A stretch of 64,000 nt of DNA from Micromonosporaceae bacterium KJ-029 (GTDB lineage Bacteria; Actinomycetota; Actinomycetes; Mycobacteriales; Micromonosporaceae): assembly GCA_005402585.1 (NCBI GenBank), contig BIFP01000011.1, positions 1-64,000 of the forward strand. The letters run 5' to 3'. Made by a program: the position numbers and the translations under genes. Each line of letters begins with the position of its first letter. Within the stretch, counting starts at the first letter, position 1. The notes under the pieces are model-generated. The model was not told where the DNA came from. It made no database searches and saw nothing but the letters and a program-made list of their open reading frames with translations. This document shows, one piece after another, positions 26,941 through 34,740 of this stretch.

Positions 26941-27792
26941 ATGCGCATCTTCGACCCGCACATCCACATGACGTCCCGGACCACCGACGACTACGAGCGG
27001 ATGGCGGCCGCAGGTGTCCGGGCGGTGGTGGAGCCGGCATTCTGGCTGGGCCAGCCGCGCACCAACGTCGGCTCGTTCACCGACTACTTCGACTCGCTGG
27101 TCGGCTGGGAGCCGTTCCGGGCCGGGCAGTTCGGGGTGCGCCACCACGCCACGGTGGCGCTCAACCCCAAGGAGGCGAACGATCCGCGCTGCCGGCCGGT
27201 GCTCGACGTGCTACCCCGCTACCTGGAAAAGGACGGCGTGGTGGCGGTGGGTGAGATCGGGTACGACTCGATGACGCCCGAGGAGGACGCCGCCTTCGCC
27301 GCCCAGCTCGCCCTGGCCGTGGCGCACGACCTGCCGGCGCTGGTGCACACTCCGCACCGGGACAAGGCCCGGGGCGTCGAGCGCAGCCTGGCCGTGGTCG
27401 CCGAGTCCGGCATCGAGCCGGGCCGGGTGGTGCTCGACCACCTCAACGAGGTGACCGTGAAGCTGGTCCGGGACACCGGCTGCTGGCTCGGCTTCTCCAT
27501 CTACCCCGACACCAAGATGTCCCCGCCCCGGATGGTCGAGCTGCTCAAGGCGTACGGGACCGAGCGGATGCTGGTCAACTCGGCCGCCGACTGGGGGCGC
27601 TCCGACCCGCTGCTCACCCGGGCCACCGGCGAGGCGATGCTGCTCGCCGGGTTCACCGACGAGGACGTCGACCGGGTGCTCTGGCGCAACCCGGTCGAGT
27701 TCTACGGGCAGTCCGGTCGGCTCGACCTGAGCGACGAGGACGCCCCGGAGCCGACCTTCGCCGGCAACTCGATCCTGCGCGGCGGCAGCTGA
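26941..27792 (+). CDS. eboB: TatD-like metal-dependent hydrolase, EboB type
   Basis: A 283-residue amidohydrolase-superfamily TIM barrel. The metal site is visible as DPHIHM (His7, His9), the conserved Glu in VAVGEIGYDSM, a strand-end His in LVHTPHR, and the Asp of VNSAADWGRSDP. TatD relatives are nucleases or small-molecule hydrolases; in ebo clusters the substrate is unknown. It starts directly after the eboA stop and overlaps eboE as TGATG, a translationally coupled arrangement. Confidence 0.9.
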   Translation: MRIFDPHIHMTSRTTDDYERMAAAGVRAVVEPAFWLGQPRTNVGSFTDYFDSLVGWEPFRAGQFGVRHHATVALNPKEANDPRCRPVLDVLPRYLEKDGVVAVGEIGYDSMTPEEDAAFAAQLALAVAHDLPALVHTPHRDKARGVERSLAVVAESGIEPGRVVLDHLNEVTVKLVRDTGCWLGFSIYPDTKMSPPRMVELLKAYGTERMLVNSAADWGRSDPLLTRATGEAMLLAGFTDEDVDRVLWRNPVEFYGQSGRLDLSDEDAPEPTFAGNSILRGGS

Positions 27793-29042
27793 TGCGGTTG
27801 CGGCACACCGGCGGGCGCACCGTCCACCTCGGGTACTGCACCAACGTGCACCCCGCCGAGGACCTCGCCGGCATTCTCGCCCAACTCGACCGCTACGCGG
27901 TGCCGGTCCGCTCGGCACTCGGCACCGACCTGCTCGGCCTCGGCCTGTGGCTGGCCGCCCCGGTCGCCGCCGAGTTGGCCGCCGACCCCGGCGCCCGTCG
28001 CCGGTTCCGCACCGAGCTGGCCGTACGCGGTCTGGAGGTGGTCACCCTCAACGGTTTCCCGTACGCGGCCTTCCAGGCACCCGTGGTCAAGGGCGCGGTG
28101 TACCAGCCGGACTGGACCACCGCCGAGCGGCTCGGGTACACCCTGGACCTGGCCCGGATCCTCGCCGACCTGCTGCCGGACGACGCCGCCCGCGGCTCGG
28201 TCTCCACCCTGCCGCTGGCCTGGCGGGAGCCCTGGGACAGCACCCGGGCGGACGCTGCCCGCCGCCGGCTCGACCAGCTCGCCGCCGGGCTCGCCGCCGT
28301 CGAGCGGGACACCGGCCGACCGGTTCGGGTCGGCTTCGAGCCGGAGCCCGGCTGCGTCGTGGAGAGCACCGCACAGGCGGCGGCGCTGCTGTCCGGGATG
28401 GACACCGGACGGCTCGGGGTCTGCCTGGACCTCGCCCACCTCGCCTGCGCCTGGGAGGAACCCGTCGCCGCCCTCGGCCGGCTGGCGGCGGCCGGCCTGC
28501 CGGTGGTGAAGGTCCAGGTGTCCGCCGCGTTGGAGGCGGCCGACCCGGCCGGTGACGCCGCGACGTTGCACCGCTGGGTCGAGCCGCGTTTCCTGCACCA
28601 GACCCGTGCCGCCGGCTGCGCCACCGCGACCGCGGCGGCGACGACGGCCGACGCAGCCGTCACCGGGCGGCCCGATCCGGCCGACCCGGCGGATCCCGCC
28701 TGGGCGGCCGACGACCTGGACGGCGCGCTCGCCGCGGCGCTGCCGGGCCCGTGGCGGGTGCACTACCACGTGCCGCTGCACGCCCCACCCGAGCCGCCGC
28801 TGGGCTCGACCCTGCCGGTGCTGCGCGCCGCGTTGGCCGCGCTCTTCGCCGGCGCCGACGCCGGCTGCGACCACCTCGACGTCGAGACGTACACCTGGGG
28901 AGTGCTGCCGGCGGAACGGCGCCCGCGCACCGACGCGGAGCTGGCCGCCGGGATCGCCGCCGAGTTGGCCTTCGCCCGCGACGAGCTGGTCACCCTCGGC
29001 CTGACCCTGACCACTGCGAAACGGAGCGAGGTAGCGGCATGA
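27792..29042 (+). CDS. eboE: Metabolite traffic protein EboE (xylose-isomerase-like)
   Basis: A 416-residue TIM-barrel protein. The N-terminal motif GYCTNVHPAEDLAGI, LNGFPYAAFQ, GFEPEPGCVVES, GVCLDLAHLACAWE and WVEPRFLHQTR are the features by which I recognise EboE. Family knowledge places it in precursor transport or processing in scytonemin-type clusters, without a proven reaction. A low-complexity Ala/Asp-rich stretch (about residues 275-305) precedes the conserved end HYHVPLHAPPEPPLGST. It overlaps both neighbours by one to four bases. Confidence 0.9.
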   Translation: MRLRHTGGRTVHLGYCTNVHPAEDLAGILAQLDRYAVPVRSALGTDLLGLGLWLAAPVAAELAADPGARRRFRTELAVRGLEVVTLNGFPYAAFQAPVVKGAVYQPDWTTAERLGYTLDLARILADLLPDDAARGSVSTLPLAWREPWDSTRADAARRRLDQLAAGLAAVERDTGRPVRVGFEPEPGCVVESTAQAAALLSGMDTGRLGVCLDLAHLACAWEEPVAALGRLAAAGLPVVKVQVSAALEAADPAGDAATLHRWVEPRFLHQTRAAGCATATAAATTADAAVTGRPDPADPADPAWAADDLDGALAAALPGPWRVHYHVPLHAPPEPPLGSTLPVLRAALAALFAGADAGCDHLDVETYTWGVLPAERRPRTDAELAAGIAAELAFARDELVTLGLTLTTAKRSEVAA

Positions 29043-30427
29043 GCAAGCGGCTGGTGGTGCTGGACGTGGTGGGGCTGACCCCACGCCTGCTGGCGCACAT
29101 GCCCCGGCTGCGCGCGGTGGCCGACGCCGGCTTCCGCGCCGAGCTGGGTACGGTGCTGCCGGCGGTGACCTGCTCGGTGCAGTCGACCTTCCTCACCGGT
29201 GCCCTCCCGACCGACCACGGGATCGTCGGCAACGGGTGGTACTTCCGGGACCTCGGCGAGGTGCTGCTGTGGCGGCAGCACCACGCGCTGGTGGGCGGGG
29301 AGAAGCTGTGGCAGGCCGCCCGCCGGGTGAAGCCCGGGTACACGGTGGCGAACGTCTGCTGGTGGTACGCGATGGGCGCGGACGTGGACTGGACGGTCAC
29401 CCCGCGGCCCGTCTACCACGCCGACGGGCGCAAGGATCCGGACTGCTACACCGACCCGCCGGAGCTGCACGACGCGCTCACCGAGGCGCTGGGCACCTTC
29501 CCGCTGTTCACCTACTGGGGGCCCGGCGCCGGGCTGTCCTCGTCCCGGTGGATCAGCCGGGCGGCCGAGCGGATCCTCGCCGACCACACGCCGGACCTGA
29601 CCCTGGTCTACGTCCCGCACCTGGACTACGACCTGCAACGGTTCGGCCCGTCCTCGCCCCGTGCCGCCGCCGCGGCGGCCGAGCTGGACGGCGTGCTCGC
29701 CCCGCTGCTGGACGCCGCGCAGGCGCGCGACGCGACGGTCGTGGTGCTGTCGGAGTACGGCATCACCGACGTGTCCCGGCCGGTCGACGTCAACCGGTTG
29801 TTGCGCGCCGAGGGGCTGCTGCGGGTCCACACGCAGGCCGGGATGGAGTACCTCGACCCGTGGACCTCACGGGCGTTCGCGGTCGCCGATCACCAGGTCG
29901 CCCACGTGTACGTGCGGGACCCGGCGGACGTGCCGGCGGTGGCGAAGCTCTGCGCCGGGCTGCCCGGGGTGGCCGAGGTGCTCGACGCGGCAGGCAAGGC
30001 GGCGCACGGGCTGGACCACCCGCGCGCCGGTGAGCTGGTGCTGGTGGCCGAGCCGGACGCCTGGTTCACGTACTACTACTGGCTGGACGACGCCCGGGCA
30101 CCGGACTTCGCGCGACTGGTCGAGATCCACCGCAAACCCGGCTACGACCCGGCGGAACTGTTCTTCGACCCGGCCGACCCGGGCGCGGCGAAGCGACGGG
30201 CCGCTGTCGCGCTGGCCCGCAAGAAACTGGGCATGCGGTACCTGATGAGCGCGGTCGGGCTGGACGCGGGCGCGCGGGCGGTCCGGGGTTCCCACGGGCG
30301 GTTGCCCGCCGACCCCGCGGACGGGCCGGTCCTGCTCTGCTCCGACCCGTCGGCGGCCCGGGAGCGGATCGCGGCCACGGAGGTGAAGGGGCTGCTGCTG
30401 GAGCTGGCCGGGTTGGAGGGGCGATGA
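29039..30427 (+). CDS. Alkaline-phosphatase-superfamily phosphodiesterase/pyrophosphatase, EboF-like
   Basis: A 462-residue member of the nucleotide pyrophosphatase/phosphodiesterase group. The nucleophile is probably Thr44 in LPAVTCSVQSTFLTGALP, followed by TDHGIVGNGW; further metal ligands fit VYVPHLDYDLQRF and VVLSEYGITD. No signal peptide is seen, so it acts inside the cell. Described ebo clusters also contain such a gene (EboF). It could cleave a phosphate or diphosphate from a prenyl or cyclitol intermediate. ATG 29039 overlaps the eboE stop. The start context GCGAGGTAGCGGCATGAGC resembles the start-associated repeat. Confidence 0.85.
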   Translation: MSKRLVVLDVVGLTPRLLAHMPRLRAVADAGFRAELGTVLPAVTCSVQSTFLTGALPTDHGIVGNGWYFRDLGEVLLWRQHHALVGGEKLWQAARRVKPGYTVANVCWWYAMGADVDWTVTPRPVYHADGRKDPDCYTDPPELHDALTEALGTFPLFTYWGPGAGLSSSRWISRAAERILADHTPDLTLVYVPHLDYDLQRFGPSSPRAAAAAAELDGVLAPLLDAAQARDATVVVLSEYGITDVSRPVDVNRLLRAEGLLRVHTQAGMEYLDPWTSRAFAVADHQVAHVYVRDPADVPAVAKLCAGLPGVAEVLDAAGKAAHGLDHPRAGELVLVAEPDAWFTYYYWLDDARAPDFARLVEIHRKPGYDPAELFFDPADPGAAKRRAAVALARKKLGMRYLMSAVGLDAGARAVRGSHGRLPADPADGPVLLCSDPSAARERIAATEVKGLLLELAGLEGR

Positions 30428-31491
30428 CCGTCACGGTGGCGCCGACCGACGTGAACGGGTTGCGGGCCCGGTTCGACGCCGAGTTGACCGCCTTCCTCGA
30501 CCGGCAGGACCCGGACTGGCCGGACGGCGCGCCGCGCGGTGTCTTCACCACGTTGCACCGGTTCGTACTGGCCGGCGGCAAGCGGCTGCGTCCGCTGTTC
30601 TGCTACTGGGGCTGGCGGGGCGCGGGCGGCCCGGACGGAACGCCGATCGTGGCCGCCGCAGCGGCGCTTGAGCTGTTCCACGCGTTCGCGCTGATCCACG
30701 ACGACATCCTCGACGGCAGCGACCGTCGTCGGGGGGAACCCTCGGTGCACCGGATCTTCGCCGACCTGCACAGCCGCTCGTCGTGGCGGGGCGACCCCGA
30801 GACGTACGGGCGCAACACCGCCCTGCTCTGCGGTGACCTCTGCGCTGCCTGGTCGGACCAGATGTTCCACGAGTGCGGGCTGAACGCCGAGGCGGTGCTC
30901 CGGGGCTACGGCGTCTTCGCGCTGATGCGTACCGAGGTGATCGCGGGGGAGTACCTCGACCTGGTGTCCGGGGTGGGTGACGGCTCGGTGGCCAGCGCGC
31001 TCACCGTGATCCGGATGAAGGCGGCCCGGTACACGGTCACCCGGCCGTTGCAGATCGGTGCCACCCTGGCCGGCGCGCCGGAGGAGCTGGTCGCCGCGCT
31101 CGCCGAGTTCGGCGACCCGCTGGGGGACGCCTTTCAGCTCCGCGACGACGTGCTGGGGGTCTTCGGCGATCCGGCGGTCACCGGAAAGTCGGTTCTGGAC
31201 GACCTGCGGGAGGGCAAGCCGACGGTGATGATGGCGCTGGCCCGTGATGCCGCTGACCGGGCTCAGAGCGCGCGGCTGCGGGAGTTGTTCGGCAATCCCG
31301 ACCTGGACGCGGACGGCGCCGCCGAGCTGCGGAAGATCATCGAGAGCACCGGGGCCCGGACGAAGATCGAGCAGATGATCCAGGTGCGTGCCGACGCCGC
31401 GATGGCTGCCCTGGAGCAGACCGCGGTGACCGCGGAGTGCCGGGCGGCGCTGACCGCGCTGGCCGCCCAGGCGATCGACCGCCAGCACTGA
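30424..31491 (+). CDS. Polyprenyl diphosphate synthase (trans-isoprenyl type)
   Basis: A 355-residue all-helical prenyl chain elongating enzyme. It has GGKRLRP near residue 51, the first Asp-rich motif DDILD (93-97) followed by DRRRGEPSVH, and the second region QLRDDVLGVFGD. Residues before the first motif (ALELFHAFALIH, with Phe and Ala near positions -4 and -5) set chain length, but the product cannot be read off safely. It ends the operon, overlapping the previous gene by four bases (ATGA). It probably supplies the diphosphate used by the EboC-like transferase. Confidence 0.92.
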   Translation: MTVTVAPTDVNGLRARFDAELTAFLDRQDPDWPDGAPRGVFTTLHRFVLAGGKRLRPLFCYWGWRGAGGPDGTPIVAAAAALELFHAFALIHDDILDGSDRRRGEPSVHRIFADLHSRSSWRGDPETYGRNTALLCGDLCAAWSDQMFHECGLNAEAVLRGYGVFALMRTEVIAGEYLDLVSGVGDGSVASALTVIRMKAARYTVTRPLQIGATLAGAPEELVAALAEFGDPLGDAFQLRDDVLGVFGDPAVTGKSVLDDLREGKPTVMMALARDAADRAQSARLRELFGNPDLDADGAAELRKIIESTGARTKIEQMIQVRADAAMAALEQTAVTAECRAALTALAAQAIDRQH

Positions 31492-31793
31492 GCAGGGAGC
31501 CGTCCCGCCGGCTTTTGATCAGATTGACGAAAGTCTGTGCGAGGGCGCCGGAAGGTGTAGACATATCGATGAATGTAATTTACTGTCGTCGCCAACACGG
31601 ATTGTTTCGTCGAGGTGAACCGGCGGCGCGGTAACCCGACTGGTGACCACCGGGCACGTGGCCCGCCAGCCATCGGTGGTCACGGCCGACCGGGCACAGC
31701 ACCCGCCGGCCGACGGCATCCCCGCTACGGCACCCGGCGCGACGGCGCGCGCCCCGCCCTGGCAGTCATTCGTCAGGAAGGGACAGCACTGCG
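31492..31793. other. 302-base gap before the secreted sugar dehydrogenase
   Basis: Contains operator-like palindrome B (31510-31535), then an AT-rich island (ATATCGATGAATGTAATTTA near 31563) that shares AATGTAATT with the ebo promoter island, and the ribosome site AGGAAGGGA before 31794. A 17-codon frame from 31569 has no ribosome site. No other gene is apparent. Confidence 0.6.
31510..31535. promoter_or_regulatory. Palindromic operator B, same form as operator A
   Basis: Half sites GGCTTTTG and CGAAAGTC (reverse complement GACTTTCG) are separated by ten bases, the same spacing as at 16239-16264. It lies 259 bases upstream of the secreted PQQ-type dehydrogenase gene and just after the ebo-type operon. 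Likely bound by one of the two ROK regulators in this window. Confidence 0.5.
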
Positions 31794-34664
31794 ATGTCCA
31801 TCAAGGACACCACCCCACCACGTCCCCCACGCTGGTTCACCGCCGGCTCGGCGCTGCTCCTCGTCGCCACGGCCGGCACGGTCAGCCTCGGCGCCGGCCC
31901 GGCCGCACTCGGCGGACCCACCCCGGCCCAGGCCCACCCGATCGTCGCCACCGACTTCCAGCAGGTCACCCTCGCCAAGGGGGTGGCCGAGGTCGGCGAG
32001 CCGATGACCATCACGGTGCTGCCGGACCGCTCGGTCCTGCACACCGCCCGCAACGGCACGGTCCGCCGCACCGACGCGGCCGGCACCACCTCGGTGATCG
32101 GCACCATCCCGGTCTACACCCACGACGAGGAGGGGTTGCAGGGCATCGGGGCCGACCCGAACTTCGCCAGCAACCGGCACATCTTCCTCTACTACGCTCC
32201 GCCGCTGTCCACCCCGAGCGGCGACGCCCCGGCGACCGGCACCAACTTCTCCGCCTGGCAGGGCGTCAACCGGCTGTCCCGGTTCACCCTGAACGCCGAC
32301 TTCACCATCAACCAGGCCAGCAAGGTCGACGTCCTGGACGTCCCCGCCGACCGGGGCATGTGCTGCCACGTCGGTGGTGACATCGACTTCGACGCGGCGG
32401 GCAACCTGTACCTGTCCACCGGCGACGACACCAACCCGTTCGACTCCGGCGGGTACGCCCCGGTTGACGAGCGGACCAACCGCAACCCGGCGTACGACGC
32501 GCAGCGCAGCGCGGCCAACACCAACGACCTGCGCGGCAAGATCCTCCGCATCAAGGTCAACGCCAACGGGACGTACTCGATCCCGGCCGGCAACATGTTC
32601 GCCCCCGGCACGGCCCGGACCCGCCCCGAGATCTACGCGATGGGCTTCCGCAACCCGTTCCGGATGAGCGTCGACAAGGCGACCGGCATCGTCTACGTCG
32701 GCGACTACGGGCCGGACGCGGGCACCACCACGAGCCGCGGTCCCAGCGGGCAGGTGGAGTTCAACCGGGTCACCGGGCCGGGCTTCTACGGCTGGCCGTA
32801 CTGCACCGGCACCAACACCGCCACCGAGACGTACGCCAAGTGGGACTTCGCCACCGGCACCGCCGGCCCGAAGTACAACTGCACCGGCGGGGCGACCAAC
32901 AGCTCGTTCCGCAACACCGGCCTGGCCACCCTGCCGGCGGCCAAGCCCTCCTGGATCCGGTACGCCGGCGACGCCGGCAGCCCGCCGGAGTTCGGTGGCG
33001 GCTCCGAGTCCCCGATGGGCGGCCCGGTCTACCGGTACAACGCCGCGTCGACGTCGAGCACCAAGTGGCCGCAGAGCTTCGACGGGCAGTTCTTCGCCGG
33101 GGAGTTCGGCCGGGGCTGGATCAAGCCGATCCACGTCAACGGTGACGGCACGGTGGGCCCCATCGACACCTTCCCGTGGAACGGCAAGCAGGTCATGGAC
33201 ATGGCGTTCGGCCCGGACGGCGCGCTCTACGTGCTGGACTACGGCACCGGCTACTTCAACGGCGACGCCAACTCGGCCCTCTACCGGTACGACTACGTCG
33301 GCGGCGGCAACCGCGCACCGACGGCGGTGGCGTCGGCGGACAAGACCTCCGGCGTGGCCCCGTTGACCGTGAGCTTCTCCTCGGCCGGGTCGTCGGACCC
33401 GGAGGGTGGGGCGTTGACCTACTCGTGGGCGTTCGGCGACGGCACCACCTCGACGGCGGCCAACCCGACCAAGACGTACACCGCCAACGGCACCTACACG
33501 GCCACGCTGACCGTACGCGACCCGCAGGGCGCGACCGGTACCGCGAGCGTGCGGATCGGGGTCGGCAACACCGCTCCGACGGTCACCATCACCAGCCCCG
33601 GCAACGGCCAGCTGTTCAGCTTCGGTGACACCGTGCCGTTCAGCATCACGGTGACCGACCCGGAGGACGGCACGATCGACTGCACCAAGGTCAAGATGAC
33701 CTACGTCCTGGGCCACGACAGCCACGGCCACCAGATCACCTCGCAGAACGGCTGCTCCGGCACGATCGCCATCCCGGTCGACGGTGAGCACGACGACGCG
33801 GCGAACATCTTCGGGATCTTCGACGCCGAGTACACCGACTCGGGTGGCCTGACCACGCACACCCAGCACACCCTGCAGCCCCGCAAGCGGCAGGCGGAGC
33901 ACTACAAGACCGCCTCGGGCATCGCGACCTTCGACAAGACGACCGCGGAGGGCGGCAAGACCGTCGGCGACATCCACAACGGCGACTGGATCGCGTTCGA
34001 GCCGTACCGGCTGGGCAACGTGACCTCGTTCAGCGCCCGGGTCTCCTCGGCCGGCTCCGGCGGCACCCTCCAGGTGCGGGCCGGCTCGGCCACCGGCACC
34101 GTGCTCGGCTCGGCCACCGTCCCGGTGACCGGGGCGTGGGACGCGTTCACCACGGTGACCGGCGGCATCAGCAACCCGCCCACCGGCACCACCACGCTGT
34201 ACCTGACCTTCGCCGGATCGGGCACGGGCGCGCTCTACGACCTGGACTCGTTCACCTTCACCACCGGCAGTGGTGGCACCGGCGGCACGGGCCCGATCAC
34301 GGGCCTGGCCGGGAAGTGTCTGGACGTGCGGAACGCGGCTACGGCTGACGGTACGCAGATCCAGATCTACACCTGCAACGGCACCGCGGCGCAGACCTGG
34401 ACGGTGACGCCGAACTCCACGATCCGGGCGTTGGGCAAGTGCCTGGACATCTCCGGCGGCGGTTCGGCGGACGGCACGAAGATCCAGCTCTGGACCTGCA
34501 ACGGCAGCGGGGCCCAGAACTGGTCGGCGCAGGCGAACGGGACGCTGCGCAACCCGCAGTCGGGCAAGTGCCTGGACGTGTCGAACAACAGTTCGGCCGA
34601 CGGCCAGGCGGTGCACCTGTGGACCTGCCACACCGGCGCCAACCAGCGCTGGATCCTGCCCTGA
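31794..34664 (+). CDS. Secreted PQQ-type sugar dehydrogenase with PKD, CBM6 and ricin-lectin domains
   Basis: A 956-residue exported protein. After a signal peptide (about 1-45, ending PAQA) comes a glucose/sorbosone dehydrogenase-type beta propeller (about 50-500) with MCCHVGGDIDFDAAGNLYLS and IYAMGFRNPFRM, a PKD domain (about 505-595; FSSAGSSDPEGGALTYSWAF), a second Ig-like region, a CBM6-type module (about 695-820) and a C-terminal ricin-type trefoil lectin (about 830-956) with QxW repeats. It would oxidise sugars on a bound polysaccharide outside the cell. Its last 370 bases are nearly identical to those of the next gene, pointing to gene conversion or recent module exchange. Confidence 0.9.
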   Translation: MSIKDTTPPRPPRWFTAGSALLLVATAGTVSLGAGPAALGGPTPAQAHPIVATDFQQVTLAKGVAEVGEPMTITVLPDRSVLHTARNGTVRRTDAAGTTSVIGTIPVYTHDEEGLQGIGADPNFASNRHIFLYYAPPLSTPSGDAPATGTNFSAWQGVNRLSRFTLNADFTINQASKVDVLDVPADRGMCCHVGGDIDFDAAGNLYLSTGDDTNPFDSGGYAPVDERTNRNPAYDAQRSAANTNDLRGKILRIKVNANGTYSIPAGNMFAPGTARTRPEIYAMGFRNPFRMSVDKATGIVYVGDYGPDAGTTTSRGPSGQVEFNRVTGPGFYGWPYCTGTNTATETYAKWDFATGTAGPKYNCTGGATNSSFRNTGLATLPAAKPSWIRYAGDAGSPPEFGGGSESPMGGPVYRYNAASTSSTKWPQSFDGQFFAGEFGRGWIKPIHVNGDGTVGPIDTFPWNGKQVMDMAFGPDGALYVLDYGTGYFNGDANSALYRYDYVGGGNRAPTAVASADKTSGVAPLTVSFSSAGSSDPEGGALTYSWAFGDGTTSTAANPTKTYTANGTYTATLTVRDPQGATGTASVRIGVGNTAPTVTITSPGNGQLFSFGDTVPFSITVTDPEDGTIDCTKVKMTYVLGHDSHGHQITSQNGCSGTIAIPVDGEHDDAANIFGIFDAEYTDSGGLTTHTQHTLQPRKRQAEHYKTASGIATFDKTTAEGGKTVGDIHNGDWIAFEPYRLGNVTSFSARVSSAGSGGTLQVRAGSATGTVLGSATVPVTGAWDAFTTVTGGISNPPTGTTTLYLTFAGSGTGALYDLDSFTFTTGSGGTGGTGPITGLAGKCLDVRNAATADGTQIQIYTCNGTAAQTWTVTPNSTIRALGKCLDISGGGSADGTKIQLWTCNGSGAQNWSAQANGTLRNPQSGKCLDVSNNSSADGQAVHLWTCHTGANQRWILP

Positions 34665-34666
34665 TG

Positions 34667-34719
34667 AAAGGAGGGGCCCCCTATTAACGTCTGGTGTACT
34701 AAAAGGGGCCCCTCCTAAC
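34667..34719. repeat. GGGGCCC/TAACG-type repeat, copy 2, terminator-like
   Basis: Arms AGGAGGGGCCCC (34669-34680) and GGGGCCCCTCCT (34705-34716) enclose TATTAACGTCTGGTGTAC. It begins two bases after the dehydrogenase stop and ends just before the next ribosome site, so it probably attenuates read-through between the two genes. Confidence 0.82.
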
Positions 34720-34740
34720 ACCCAACGTTGGGAGAGCGAC

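Noticed and set aside
31569..31622. A 17-codon leader frame before the secreted dehydrogenase
   Set aside because: No ribosome site, no regulatory codon pattern, and it lies far from the gene start.
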